64,000 bases of DNA, from the NCBI GenBank assembly GCA_022478985.1, contig JAKSZP010000101.1, positions 1 to 64,000 of the forward strand. The letters are read 5' to 3'. The stretch comes from Massospora cicadina (lineage: Eukaryota > Entomophthoromycota > Entomophthoromycetes > Entomophthorales > Entomophthoraceae). This document shows, piece after piece, positions 11,930 to 23,640 of the stretch; the first letter of the stretch is position 1, and the number at the start of each line of letters is the position of its first letter. The notes under the pieces are model-generated. The model worked only from the letters and a program-made list of their open reading frames with translations, did not search any database and was not told where the DNA came from. Position numbers and translations under genes: made by a program.

Positions 11930-11947
11930 CCCCTGTAGTGAGCACCA
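11930..11947 (-). other. primer binding site of A1
   Basis: On the minus strand this reads TGGTGCTCACTACAGGGG, one base inside the 5' LTR. It is the 18-base tRNA-primed start of minus-strand synthesis and is identical to the sites of A2, B and B'. The tRNA identity cannot be named from the sequence alone. Confidence 0.85.
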
Positions 11948-11948
11948 A

Positions 11949-12509
11949 TGTTATAAAATCTGCGGTATCAATAGATACGCCGGCGGACTTTGCACATGGT
12001 TTGACCTACTGAGCAATCAGAACCAATGATATGATGATCGTTGTCTGTGAAACAACAGTATAAACTTTAAAATAAATGTGGAGCACTTGCTCCCACAACC
12101 TCTTTTATTAATACCTAATAACGTGGATTATTCTCTATTCTGCTTTTTTCTTAACTCACTCAACAACAACCCTCCTCTTAATTGCCCATCTTGCTTATAC
12201 TACAGCAGCTAGGATAATACCACTCTCATAGCTTGGACTATTCTGTTCCACCAATTCTCCTCGTTTTGGCTGGTTATTCTCAAATTTGCTATCACCTTAA
12301 TTGTAGGCGAATTAAATTGTAATTGTCAAATGTTGACATCGCCTTATCTAGAGGCAACCCAATAATAAAATCGTTATGTCCAATAAAACCCAATAATCCC
12401 AATATCGCCTCATCTTGAGGCACTCAAATACTCATATCTGATGTCATTTTTAGTGGATTGCACCCTAACTGTCCCATGATTATCATCCATTCATATTGGA
12501 ATCGTAACA
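11949..12509 (-). repeat. 5' LTR of A1
   Basis: 561 bases, paired with 6416-6974. In the sense (minus) direction it runs TGTTACGATTC...ATAACA with perfect short terminal inverted repeats. The right copy of the GAGTA target duplication follows at 12510-12514. As a 5' LTR it should hold the element promoter. Confidence 0.93.
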
Positions 12510-14230
12510 GAGTATATTATTAATGAGGATGTATTCTTGTTTCCAGACTCATATCTAAAACGTCCTAACAATGAGATAGGAAGTTAGAAAATTCCTGCAG
12601 GAGATCCATAGGGGATGGGTCATGTGCTAGATTGAATTTAGTTAGTCTCCTGCGGTAAGAGTTTTAATCAATGAGATTTTTCTCACAGTGCCTATTTTTA
12701 ACAAGTTACTGGGAGTTGGGATCCAAGTTAATATTCACCTGCTTGTTGCGCCGCCAGCCTGCACTAATATTTACTAAGTTATATTGATCATGCACCACCA
12801 AAAAGTGATCACAAAAGCTGAATTCATGGACAAAGAACTGCACTTAATGCTGGACAGTATGTAGGAAATTGATTCTGATGACGCGCCCAGTATAAGAGGG
12901 GCTATCTCTGTGTCCTAGTATAGGGTTTGAGCAACTCTAAAAACCATGAATTCTCTTGCTTCACTCGTATCTAAGTGCGCTTGTAAAGTAACCTCACAGG
13001 TCTCTGTTTGGAAGATAATGAGAAACAAGAAGTATGCTTTACTTCTTTATTGGTCATTGAAAGCTAAAGTGAAGCATAAGGTGATACAGGGCCATAAGGA
13101 GGGGACTTATAGTAGCCCGTGGGCTATACTGTGCATCTTCAATCATGCTATCCATGAAATCAATCTGGCCAGAGGTCATGGTGTGGTTAGAGGAATTAAG
13201 TTTATGAACTTCTCTTTCTCATTTGCTTGAGAGAAGGGCCCTAGGTTCAACCTATCATAGAAAGCTTGAAGGTCCTGAGAACTAGTTGGCATAAGCCATA
13301 TTGGAATAGAGAGTAGTTCTGAGGTGTGGAATACATCTTCTTGCTTATGTTTTGAAAGAGCTTTCACCTGGGCTACTTGGTTGAGATAAAATTTGGAACT
13401 AATGGATTAAAGTTAGTCTCATTTCCTTATCCATATAAGAAAAAATAGTCCAAACCAAAAGTTTTCATAATCTTCAGGTAGCCATGAGGGCAAGGAGATG
13501 CCAATGTATCAAATATGAAACTTCAGAAACCTTGTTATCTAAAGAAACAATGAGAGACGCCTTTTTAGAACTGAACTTGATTATGTAATAGTGGATGTTT
13601 GAGAATATGACATAGTCATCACTGAGGGTATGGCTCTCTGGAGGGGTCTTGTTCCAATTTAATATGCTATGTAGAAAGCTGCATACATAGATGTAGGGAG
13701 TGGATCCCAAGATTATTTACTGGAAGCAGTTGTGTTTAAGGCGCATTAGAAGTCATTGCCGTAATTTCAGTAGGGATTCCAACTGAGGAGACTAAAGCCA
13801 CAAAATCCTAAACAAGAAAAGATAAATCAGAGGCACCATGATATTGGGTGTGAGGCATAAGAGGCGAAAAGCTCTGGATTTAGGTAAATGTACAGCTGGG
13901 GTACTAGGCCTAATAAAGCTGTAGAATTCCAAATATTAGTTGTAGAATGCAACACCCCTTTCACCCAATGACGAGCTTATTATTCTGATCATCAAAGCAG
14001 GCCACAATTCTTTGGGAAGTCAATATGAGCAGGATTCTAAGAAAACCCAACTACAAAGTGCACATCTAGTTAAGACAAGGCATTAAACCTGTTCTGGAAG
14101 ATCTAGATAGGAAACTTGGTAATCCCTACTATCGCAAAGCTCGCTGCAGGCGTGGTATTGATTACTGTAGCTGAAATGTTGTTTCCACAAGTCATCATAA
14201 CCTGTTTATAATTTTAAATGAGTGAGACAA
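12510..14230 (-). pseudogene. decayed coding region, N-terminal part (split by A1)
   Basis: Read on the minus strand from about 14200, long stretches stay in one frame with scattered stops. Pieces are MMTCGNNISATVINTTPAAS, ARHWVKGVLHSTTNIWNSTA, a 78-residue frame at 13710-13474, a 63-residue frame at 13367-13176, then INFLHTVQ, VQFFVHEFSFCDHFLVVHDQ and YRRRLTKFNLAHDPSPMDLL, ending at the A1 target site. The frame resumes on the other side of A1 at 6415. Several stops are TAG or TAA where Trp or Gln would fit the flow, as expected from C-to-T or G-to-A decay. I do not recognise the family. Confidence 0.45.
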
Positions 14231-16036
14231 GAGATAATAAGAAAAGACCAGGTCACTGGGTGCTTATAAACTCATTGTTTTTAGATAAGCAATTTCTTCA
14301 TCAGATCCAAGTAGGTGGGCAGAAAATTGCTAATGTTACTGATTAGTTCATTATTTCATTTAATTTTACAGACTTTTATTAGACTGGGCTTCAAGTCTGG
14401 GTGTGTTACAAACCATTGCTAGCTTAGAATGTCAGGTGCAAACAAACTTGATTTGTAGAAAGAAATTCTCTAGGACTCCTGTGAGGGTAACAAAGTTTAT
14501 AAACGTACCAAAGGCCACATATTAAACCAAATGGCTTCAATGGGGTGACTCTGGCCTTGTTGGTGCAACACCGAGGGTGAGAGGGGTATGTAAGATGACC
14601 ACTCTTCCTGGGGTTGTAATTGCTGCCCTTTGATATTTAGCCCAAATGTTCTTGTTCTATCATATTCCATTGATAATCACTAGACTCAATTGATGGTAAT
14701 GGATCACAATTAACTTTGATGGATAAGTGAAGCATATTGAATAAATTTGAATCAGATATTTGTCAAGTTTGGTAATCATACCAAAGTTGTTGAAACGTAT
14801 TGAATAGCCTTGTGGAGTTGACAAAAGTCTTAGAATGGCAGATCAATTTGGTTAAATAAACTAATGTATATTGACCTGAGGATAATTGCTCTGGATGATC
14901 TGGCGCATGGCTCCTTTATGGATTGGGCAGACAGTGTTTTTTTTGCTCATGAACGGCATACTAAGTTTGGTGAGTTGAAAATACTCTTGCTGGACTTATT
15001 GCGTCAAGCCAGTGGTGTTATAGCGGAGTGAATCTGACATTTGAATATGGTCTTTGAAAGCGGCGGGTTGAGAAGACCTTTTTGGATGGATCTCACTTGC
15101 CATTGGTAAATCAATTGAGCAAATCTGGCAATTGAAGATAGTATATGTATGCAGCGGGTCAAAAATCCTTGTTGGCCAGATTGTGCTGAGACTGTGGTAG
15201 GTTGACGGGCAAACCCAGAGTATGGGGATGAACTTTAAAAACAGATTGGAAATAGTTTGGGAGCATAACTCTTGATGGCCTCCACTATTGTGCGGTCAGC
15301 TGCTGGAATAATGTATCATTGTGCGCACTCAACAATAACTTAAATTAGAATTTGGATGGCAGCATGCATCACTAAATTCAAGGAAAATATTATAATTTGG
15401 AAACCACGGAGCATGCAGAGAACATTTTGGAATACACAGGCTTTTATGAAAAGGATAAAAAAAGATAACAAACTGACAATAAAAATTAAAAAGCTGGTTA
15501 TCTTATAGAAAGGAAGAATGGAGAAGATTGGAGGAATGTTTAGAATTGGCCTTACCTGAGCCCTAGTTCTGGAACTCTCCATTGGTTTTTTTAGAAAAAC
15601 AGCATGATTTCAAGGGTTTTTTATGTATTGTACCAAATTATAAACTCTTTGACAGCTTCAATCTTGGATCAGCTTTGGAGTAAATTTGTTAAAGCTTAAA
15701 ATGAGCAGATTTGCATGGGTAAATTATTTAACATAATCTGCTACATGAATAATTAATTTTCGCCAGTAAATCCTTATTCACAAAGCCAGGGTCAATCTAT
15801 TCACTCAGATCATTAGTTTATGACTTTTAACCTCAAAAATAGTTATTCAAATTTATCTTATCTAACTTGTTAAAGGTTTTGCAAGAACTAAGGCTAGTCT
15901 TTCTTTGTTTCAGTAAGTCTGGGGATAACAAAATGGGGGTATAATGAGTTGTGGGGCCCTTCTAATGGCCCACATTCTGAGTTACCTCCCTAAAGACCCT
16001 TAATCTTTTCCATTAGGGAAGAAGTTGATAAGGGAG
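14231..16036. other. decayed sequence between the split coding region and E
   Basis: No clear gene. An 80-residue minus frame at 15582-15340 is hydrophobic in its second half. Its first nine codons are followed by GTAAGG, which could be a splice donor, so it may be a first exon plus intron rather than one protein. Weak coding-like stretches exist on both strands at 14880-15330, but neither has a recognisable motif. The right end is the insertion site of element E. Confidence 0.35.
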
Positions 16037-16687
16037 TGATTAAAAAAGGTCACTGCACAGGTTCAGGAGAATTTATTTCTCAACTAGTACAGCTTCTTGG
16101 GTGATGACAGGATGCATAATCTGAGCCAGTATGTTCAGAAAATCTTAAATTTTTGCTAACTAAAGTATTAGACATTTTAATCCTACAATAGCTAACCTAA
16201 TTAATAGCAAAATCTAGTAAGACCAAGAACAAGATAATTATATAATGAAACAAATTTCATATATGTATGTCATTATTAGAAATCTAGTGCCCAACTATTA
16301 AGATCATTGATATCAGTCACTGGAAAATAGCTTTTTATTTATTGACCTGCAGCATTTGACATGCTATTGAGCAGAACTTCTCTTGGATCTATTTTCAAGT
16401 GTAGGAGATCATGTCCTTGAGTTCAGTAACCTAAAGGACTAGGGATCATCTCCAATAACCCATTGAAGTCTAATCATCAAATTAAAAAGTAAATGCTAAT
16501 TTGGAGTTCCCTCCTTAAGAGCGTAAAAGTCATCAACACAGCTTTGAATAATTTAATACCAAGTTGGAGCTTCCTCCATAGTAACCTAAAAAAACATTGA
16601 AGCTATAAAATTATATCAAGGATCATCCCTTGTAAACCTATTATCAAAGCATATTTTGAAAATCATAATCTGTTTAAAATCCCAACA
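16037..16687 (-). repeat. 3' LTR of E
   Basis: 651 bases, aligning with 57859-58495. Shared blocks include GCACAGGTTCA-type sequence near its start and CAAAATCTAGTAAGACCAAG. It ends CCCAACA, where the partner has TATAATA, an example of the transition-type decay seen throughout. Confidence 0.8.
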
Positions 16688-16787
16688 CATCCCCACACTT
16701 AACCTGATTACATTCTAACATGTCATTTGATGCATACACCATCACACAGCCCCATGCGTCCTATAGGCGGCATAAACCAAATGGTGG
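16688..16787 (-). other. E: polypurine tract and 3' internal end
   Basis: On the minus strand, AAGTGTGGGGATG directly precedes the 3' LTR of E and fits a polypurine tract. The rest of this 100-base piece is the 3' end of E's internal region. It is cut at 16787 by insertion of D, whose left target copy is GGTGG at 16783-16787. Confidence 0.6.
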
Positions 16788-17888
16788 TGTTGCTAGATTT
16801 TCATGGTTGACTCAAAAATAAACACTTCAAGAAAATCATCAATGCTGATATATTACTCCTTGATGAATACATTGATCCTACCCAATAAATCTGCATAATC
16901 TTTTAAATTAGATTCAACTCAAAACCACCTTAATTGTGCTTAAACACCCTGATTATCATAGCTAACAATAGCTATAATACTTATACTATGGCTGATTATG
17001 TGATCACTTGGGTGAATCATGTGAGTTTTTGGTATAGATACAATTGCACTCATGATCTTAATGCAAAAAATGATTAATGTATAATGGATTTTGTATGTTG
17101 ATTCTTGTAATTGACATGATAGTAATTGCCTATGGATGACCCAATTGTGCTGTACCTAGTATCATCAAGTGGCCTGCTGACGTCCCAATTAGGGGTGCGT
17201 CATTATCTGATTTCTATACTTTCCTTTCCACATTTTATTGTATATTATCAGCTGTAAGAAAAAATGTTATCAAGCTGATTTTAAAGTTAATATAAACCAC
17301 TGATGTGCTTGATTACGCCTAGTAATTTTCTTATATTTGAGAGTAGAAGTGCCTTCAATTGGGCTGATATGATTGTAAATAAGTTAATTAAATGGATGAA
17401 TTAACTTGTTGAATTATGATAAATTTTGCCATAATTCATATAGGATCAGAATGGCTTTAATAAGCTCATCCAATAGATGAGTATAGCCAGTAGAAGCTAT
17501 AGAGGTATAAAATACTGGCGCCTGCCCTATTAATAATACATCATCTTTTCTTCTTGTATCTGATCATCTATACCCAGTTTAGATTATTTAATATCGTCTT
17601 ATATCTTTTTGTCTTCGTTTAGTTCTATCTTAATACTAATAGTTTAGACAATGCGTTAAGGGGAGCTTGTCTTTGCTACCTGCATCAGGAGAGTTCCTAA
17701 CCAAAGATGGAAAAATTACTATAAGAGAACAGAGGAGTCAGAACTTATTGTTTAAGCTTTTTGAGCTTCAGAACAATTAAGAAACAACGTAAGACACAAA
17801 AATAATCGAGGATAAATTAGTTAAAACTCTTATTAGCAATTTTAGAAAGGAATTCATTCAAAAATTGAATAGATCCTTAAGCTTAACA
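16788..17888 (+). repeat. 5' LTR of D
   Basis: 1101 bases, TGTTGCTAG...CTTAACA. It aligns from end to end with 54129-55433; the main length difference is a 217-base insertion in the 3' copy. At the position of that insertion this copy has a single TA, the expected empty site. Confidence 0.87.
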
Positions 17889-17890
17889 TT

Positions 17891-17908
17891 TGATGTTCAT
17901 TTAAACCA
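17891..17908 (+). other. decayed primer binding site of D
   Basis: TGATGTTCATTTAAACCA stands two bases after the LTR. Compared with TGGTGCTCACTACAGGGG, most of the first eleven positions agree or differ by a C/T or G/A transition; the second half is poor. Position supports it more than sequence. Confidence 0.45.
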
Positions 17909-17924
17909 CAGTACACAACTTAAT

Positions 17925-18410
17925 ATGAACAACAAATCCGGATACCAGGCAGAAGCTGCCATAAGATTTGATGATAAAGATATAGAAATTAGTGATCAAG
18001 AGATCACTGAGTATTTTAAAACTGCTTGAAAAACCACAGAGGATAGTATATCATACTCCTTAGATCTTATCATGGTGGGAGGAGGGCATGCGGAGTCCAT
18101 AGGACCAATCAAGTTTACCTCACACAGTTTTACAAAGATGATGGAAACCTTCTTTCATGGCAAAAGAACTGGTACTTTACAGATGAACCCATCTTAGAGT
18201 CTGTTTTACTACCTCAAGGATCAGGATTCAAGCTGGAGATGTACATGTGATACCAAGAGGTAATTATTACAACTCAGGTCAGAAGCCTTACCAGTTGTTG
18301 GGCTGCCAGGGAGGAACCATTGGCGGCAAAATCATCTGAAGGCAGGGCTTCGAAGTTGGCAGCCTTGGACGAGATGTTTTCAATTAAAGTTAAGTAAGAT
18401 AAACTAAGAG
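17925..18410 (+). pseudogene. D: pre-gag frame a
   Basis: From ATG at 17925 the frame reads MNNKSGYQAEAAIRFDDKDI, then continues past a TGA at 18027 with SYSLDLIMVGGGHAESIGPI and FTKMMETFFHGKRTGTLQMN. After a TAG and a frameshift comes LESVLLPQGSGFKLEMYM and SSEGRASKLAALDEMFSIKV, ending near 18410. The composition is protein-like over about 155 codons, with few breaks. It lies directly after the 5' LTR of D, well upstream of gag-like sequence. No family recognised. It may be an accessory frame or an unusual gag N-terminus. Confidence 0.4.
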
Positions 18411-18642
18411 TTACGGTGAGAAGTATTTTATTTAGATTAGTTTAGCACTATTTATAATGCTTTAAATATAAGGATAGGAATAGGGATATTTAAGGTTAGT
18501 TTCATAAACCTGTAGAAAAGTCTCAACACTAAGATATGTGGGAATAGATAATGAGTGGATAGGGATTAGATAACAATTAGAAAATGTACATATTCCCTAA
18601 ATTTGGCATAATTTGGGCAAAGCCCCAAATTAGGTATTCTGG

Positions 18643-18981
18643 TTGAATCAAACTCTGTTTTCAGATTATTGGGCCATCTACAAATTATGTTCTTTGTATG
18701 ATTATATCAATTTCCCCCCCCGGACAAGGCTTTCACCTAATCCAGGGAAAATCTCAACACCAGTACAAAAGCAACTAATAAGTTTTTGGTCAGTTTTTAC
18801 AGCCATCTATCAAGCATCATCCAGATTTTCTGGCTCAACAGAATATAGAGCTTATGGAGATCTATTGTGTTCAAAAGATATTGTGATTTTACTGATCAAA
18901 TCTACTGGATTACTATATTTCATTTTTACCAAAATCAGAAAAACCATTGTCACCAATACAGAGCAAGTCAATGATGTTATA
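18643..18981 (+). pseudogene. D: pre-gag frame b, part 1 (cut by B)
   Basis: From ATG at 18643 the frame is open for 113 codons to the B target site, with segments QKQLISFWSVFTAIYQASSR and SSRFSGSTEYRAYGDLLCSK. After removal of B and one target copy it resumes in the same frame at 46595 (…EQVNDVI | EDLLFWKEQ…) and ends at 46762, about 169 codons in all. I recognise no domain. That a frame survives across a 27.6 kb insertion shows it was coding before B arrived. Confidence 0.5.
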
Positions 18982-20117
18982 TTTTGGGATTTTTGCCCAT
19001 ACTCTCAGACAACTAGATTATCAGGGGTCACTAGGGGATAATTCCCTATAGCGAAGTGAATTGGATATTGATTGACCCTGGTTTTGGGGTAACAATGTTC
19101 AGGAGATTTTAGGTAATTTCCTGGGTCGTATTCATTGGGGATTAATCTGGGTGAATGCTTAAGATCTCATTGGGCAGAGTTGCAGACAAAATAGAGGCAT
19201 CTGATAGTTGATTAATGATTTACTATAAATTGTACCAATTAGGATTGGTCAGGTTTCATTACAAACCAATTGGAAATTTAAGGATCAATTTTTGAGGTGA
19301 GTGATGCCACCTGCAACTAGTAAATCTATCAGTTGGTTCAAAACCTGCCATAATGGGTAACAAATCCCATTACCTAAGCAGGTCACTTGCCAAATATGGT
19401 TGATTTGCTGGGATCAAAAAATAAACGTTTGGGACACGTTTTCCAACTCTTTTCATTTTTGGTTTTGAGGATTTTTAACAAAGGAATCCTACCCAGGATT
19501 GGGAAGACTGTTGCTGATGAGATGAAGATGGTAATTCAATGGCAATGGCTGCCGTTTTAAAGATAAGGTGCCAACCAATGGCTGGGCGCCAAATCCCCAC
19601 TATAAATTCCCCTAAGAATTTACTTAAAAAAGACACTTAACACTTTTACCAGTAATTAGTATAATATAAAATACTTTACCAGGATCCTTTTAAAGTTCTA
19701 TTCTTCTTCAAGAAAAATATTGATGTGTGCTTTAATTGGGAGAATCTTTAGGAGAAAGATTAAGGATCTTAGCGTGGATCCAGAAAGAAGAAACTGAGCT
19801 GAATCATCTTAGCTGCCAACTGTGTGTCACCAGAGAGAAGCCATAAACGAAGATCTGAGCGTGGATCAATTTAAGCGGTATAAGGGAACAATTCCCTATT
19901 AAGGACATCTTAAGTATTTTGAGTAGAAATACTGGTCAAGCGTTGGACCCAATACTAGTTCTTTAATCAACTATGGATAATAGTCTTCATACTATTATAA
20001 ATCAATGAAATATTTTATCAGACAACGCAGAGAATTGCACAACACTGAACTTGTGCAGTTAATCAATTTAGAGGTTATCAGAAATAAACAGTTAAAGAAA
20101 CCCATAAAGCTTTAACA
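18982..20117 (+). repeat. 5' LTR of B
   Basis: Starts TTTTGGGATTTTTGCCC (the first bases of TGTTGGG are eroded) and ends TTAACA. It aligns with 45455-46589 and, in reverse, with the B' LTRs. It is followed without spacer by the primer binding site. Confidence 0.88.
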
Positions 20118-20135
20118 TGGTGCTCACTACAGGGG
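20118..20135 (+). other. primer binding site of B
   Basis: TGGTGCTCACTACAGGGG directly follows the 5' LTR. It is identical to the sites of A1, A2 and B'. Confidence 0.88.
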
Positions 20136-20164
20136 AGTAGTTGAGTAGAGGATACTAGGACACT

Positions 20165-21420
20165 ATGTCATATAAGAATGAATTAAGAAAACTCTGGATG
20201 GAGTTGGCAACTGTCAACCAGAACACTTTGGATTCAGAGGATCATAAAGAATTTGCTGCATTGGAGGAGAGAGTTACCAAGATCAAGGAGGATGTTGAGA
20301 ATGTCACTAGTTTCAGCAATGAGTTACTTGGAAAAGTAACGTCATTGAATAAAAAGGAAGGAGATTTAGTTTGAGAAGCCTTATTCTTAAAAATGGAGTA
20401 TGAATTGAATCACGTTTGTTTAAGAGCATTCAGCGCAAATATTAAGAGGATGATTAAGCAATTTAAGGAGTTGAAAACTCACAAATGCGAATGTGAGCCA
20501 TATGCGGTCACTGACGCTAAAGAAAGAACTCCATAGACTCCAGTAGGAAAGATGACTATCCCAAAAAATGCTGCCCGCTTTCACAGCCCTTTCAGAGATG
20601 ACGCCCAAAATTACTCCTCAATTGAGCTGAGTAGTTAAACCAAGAGAGTTGGTTAGAGAAACCTCAGAGAAATTTAAAGCGACACCAAAACTACCTACCT
20701 TCCATTAGGATAACGCCCATGCGTTTTTCTGATCATTTGATATGAAAATGTTTGGATACGGCAATTGTCAAAAGGCTTTGACGGTGACAAATTTCTTAAT
20801 ATAGATTGTTAGAGCCTAGTGTTGCCCCATCTAGAGGGGGACGGCTGGTTGTATTCAGGGGCCAAGGTGGCCATTATGAAGGAATTCAGAAGTCTCATAC
20901 ACATGTTGAAGCGCAAGCAAGAATTCATGGGCATTCAATTCCAGAAGGATGAATCCTTAGCAAGTTTTGCCAATTGTTTCTACCAAGAATCTTAGATTTT
21001 GGTTGGAGCAAAAGTTCTGGATGATTTTAATGCCCAGATCACACTTCAAACGGCCCTTCAGCCCTATTGCAATTTGCATCAAATGATGTCTTCCATGTTT
21101 GCGACAGAGATTACCACCTCTCAGATGGTGGATCATTTGAAAATATTAGGAGCTACCTTTGATGCTACAAATAGAAGTTTCAAATCAAATTCAGTATATA
21201 GTTCAAATCTCACAAAGGAAACTGAGGGAGCTAAGGAGTTGAAATAGCTGAACTGTGCATGGAAATAAGCCCAAAGAGTTTAAACGAATCAACAACAAGG
21301 AAAAAGTCTGTTAAGAGTGTGGAGGAAAAAACATTTCGGTGTGCACTGCAAGAAACCTAAAGAGCAAACTAGTGCGGTCCAAGTGAAAGAGTCTAAACCT
21401 GCATAGGAGTCAGGAAAAGG
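20165..21420 (+). pseudogene. gag: B gag
   Basis: ATG at 20165 opens a 69-codon frame with heptad-like charged sequence (EFAALEERVTKIKEDVENVT), a probable coiled coil, ended by TGA. Later pieces include a capsid-like stretch at 20999-21247 (PYCNLHQMMSSMFATEITTS). A frameshifted zinc knuckle lies near 21308-21350 (C-x2-C, then GGK-H-FGVH-C). The coiled-coil N-terminus followed by capsid and a knuckle fits a fungal Ty3/gypsy Gag. Breaks throughout. Confidence 0.65.
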
Positions 21421-21621
21421 GCCCACAGCCTATATGGGGAACAGTCTAGAGCTGCGGAATACCTGGTCCTCCCAATATTATGCACAGCAAATTATATTCA
21501 GTGATCTGTTCTTGGATGAAGATGAGCAGGATCAGCTATATCAAGTAGTCAATTTAGATGTGAACGCATTAACAAGACCTTGAGCAAAGGAGATCAACCC
21601 CAAAATAATTAAGGAAGTTGC

Positions 21622-22243
21622 TTGTCTTTATGCGCAACAACTAGTGGACAAGATTTGAGCCGCATTATTTCAGAAGAATTGATTAAAGTTAGATTAGATG
21701 AGGCAAACCTGTCAATCCCCCTTAGCACGATCAAGAAATCATTATCTGATCTATTGGTGCAAATAATTCACACCCTAGATTCAGCTAATAATGCCACTAT
21801 ACATTCAGTAAATACTATTTTACAATTCTCTGAGTGTATGTATATAGATATACTAGTGAATCAAGTAAGGGTGAGGGCGATAGTTGACAGTGGAGCGCCC
21901 ATTAATATTGTTTCAACCAAGCTGATGAAGAGGATAAAGATCTCGCCTGAATAGAACACAAGAAAGAACATGCGACAGCCAGGCCAAATGCCACCATCTC
22001 ATGTATAGCATATAGCGCTTTACCACTGCAATTTGGATCCTTGGCGGTATCCACTCCAGCAATAGTTTAGGCCAACCAAAACTACAATATCCTGATTGGG
22101 ACAGAGTTTCTACAAAAATGTGTAGTTAAAATTAACTTTGAGGATAACACATTGACCATATTGGGTCAGACATTACCATTTTGTTTATCAGAAAGATGGA
22201 AGTTTAACTAACTATAAGAACAACTTCATCAACTTGCTATACA
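21622..22243 (+). pseudogene. pol: B protease
   Basis: A 110-codon open stretch (21622-21954) ends with VRVRAIVDSGAPINIVSTKL. The D-S-G catalytic triad of a retropepsin is intact at 21886-21894. After a stop, the C-terminal half continues with QNYNILIGTEFLQK (about 22075-22120). Also visible before the active site is a long spacer without a known domain. The protein would cut the Gag-Pol polyprotein. Confidence 0.8.
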
Positions 22244-23640
22244 ATGATGGCATCGTCCCAATTTAGTATCAATTATTTACCAGAAGTGACAAGAAATGCC
22301 AATGGAAACCATAGAATATTGGGGAATTCTACTGAGGATCAAGAGTGCGAGAACCATACTGCGGGAAATACAGATAATAGTCAACATTGGTTGATATTAG
22401 AGATACCAGAGCCGATGTATGGGGAAGTCAGAAGCCCCTGGAAGAAGTTCAGAGTAGAGTCTTGGGTGGCTCCTGGAATAATTATGCCAGGCCATGGAGA
22501 AATTCGAGTTCTCCTAGAAAATTTGAGTAAAAAACCAATGAAGATTGATAAGAATCAAATCGTTGCATTTTTTCACCTAATCCTGATGGATGAATTGGGA
22601 AAAATTCCATGTTTTGGGACCCTCAATGAAATGGGATTGCCAGCAGGGCTAACCAAGAGTATCAATCTGTTGGTCAATTAAGAGCAACTTGCTGATCTTA
22701 TAGACAGACAGCAGGAAGAGGTGCTTGAGTTATTTGACAAGTATCAGGATTTATTTGCCCAAGATGACCACAATTTGGGTTGCGCGAGAGATGTAATACA
22801 TAAGGTAAATACCAGGGAGAATTTGTCAATCAGAATGAGACTGATTCGACGGTCAAAGGTGGCTGAAGTGGTAGTAGAGGAAAAAACCAGCAAACTAGTG
22901 AAGCATGAGCTTCTAGTCTCATTATCAAGTCCCTGGGTGAGCCCTATCCTTATTGTGAAGAAGAAGGATGGCTCTTATTGGGTGGTTTTCATATATCAGA
23001 AGCTGAACAAAGTTATGAAAAAGGATTCATATCCACTACCACAAATTGATGAAGTGCTAGATTGATTAATAGAAGAGAAATATTTCTCCATAAATGGATC
23101 TAATATTAGGATATTGGCAAATTGATTCGCCAAGAGAAGACCAAGTGAAATGTGTGATTATCACCATGCAGGGGCCTTATCAACTGACGAGGTTGCCCCT
23201 GGGTCTGTGAAATGCACCTGCGATGTTTTAGAGGGCCATGTATGCCTTACTAAATGACTTTAATTTTTCATGCATCCTGGTGTACTTGGACGATATAAAT
23301 GTGTTCAGTAGGACGTTTACTGACCACTGCACCACTTGGAGGATATGTTTAAAAGACTATCCGTGGACAACTTGAAGATTAAGCTGATGAAGTGTTCCTC
23401 TTCAAGAAAGAGTTAGAATACATTAGATTTTTAATCAACTCTAGTGGATTGCAGCTGTAAGCCCAGAAGATCGAAGCCATAGAACAAATTGATGTGCCAA
23501 AGAGTGTCTGAGATATCCAAGTGTTCCTTGGAATGGTCGAATATTATATAATATTCAACAGGGATTCTGCAAAAATCACCAAGCCCCTCTATCATTTGTT
23601 CAAAGATCCAAAAAAAGGATTTGTTTAGAGCGAAGAGTCC
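22244..23640 (+). pseudogene. pol: B linker and reverse transcriptase
   Basis: The linker 22244-22681 carries WVAPGIIMPGHGEIRVLLEN and the GTLNEMGLPAGL segment. RT fingers are open at 22721-23065 (SPWVSPILIVKKKDGSYWVV, LNKVMKKDSYPLPQIDEVLD). Then frames break, but the catalytic box VYLDDINVFS is intact at 23283-23294, followed by a damaged thumb to about 23640. All main RT blocks are present in order, so this is a once complete domain with point decay. Confidence 0.85.

Larger units (their letters stand above)
6416..12509 (-). mobile_element. Ty3/gypsy LTR retrotransposon A1, complete but decayed
   Basis: A full-length element of 6094 bases. It has two LTRs (6416-6974 and 11949-12509), each with TG...CA-type ends (TGTTA/TAACA), and a perfect 5-base target duplication GAGTA at 6411-6415 and 12510-12514. 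Order on the minus strand is 5' LTR, primer binding site, gag with zinc knuckle, protease, RT, RNase H, integrase, polypurine tract, 3' LTR. This protease-RT-RNase H-integrase order defines Ty3/gypsy. No single frame is intact. Integrase ends close to the polypurine tract, so A1 lacks the extra 1.2 kb region seen in its relative A2. Confidence 0.95.

Noticed and set aside
6416..12509. RIP (repeat-induced point mutation) as the main cause of decay
   Set aside because: RIP favours CA-to-TA changes. The LTR comparisons instead show CG going to TG or CA, so CpG deamination fits better. A minor RIP component cannot be excluded without counting.
18975..18981. TGTTA at 18975 as the start of element B
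   Set aside because: That start leaves no target duplication. Aligning with the other three B-family LTRs places the start at 18982, which gives TTATA/TCATA and restores the D frame.
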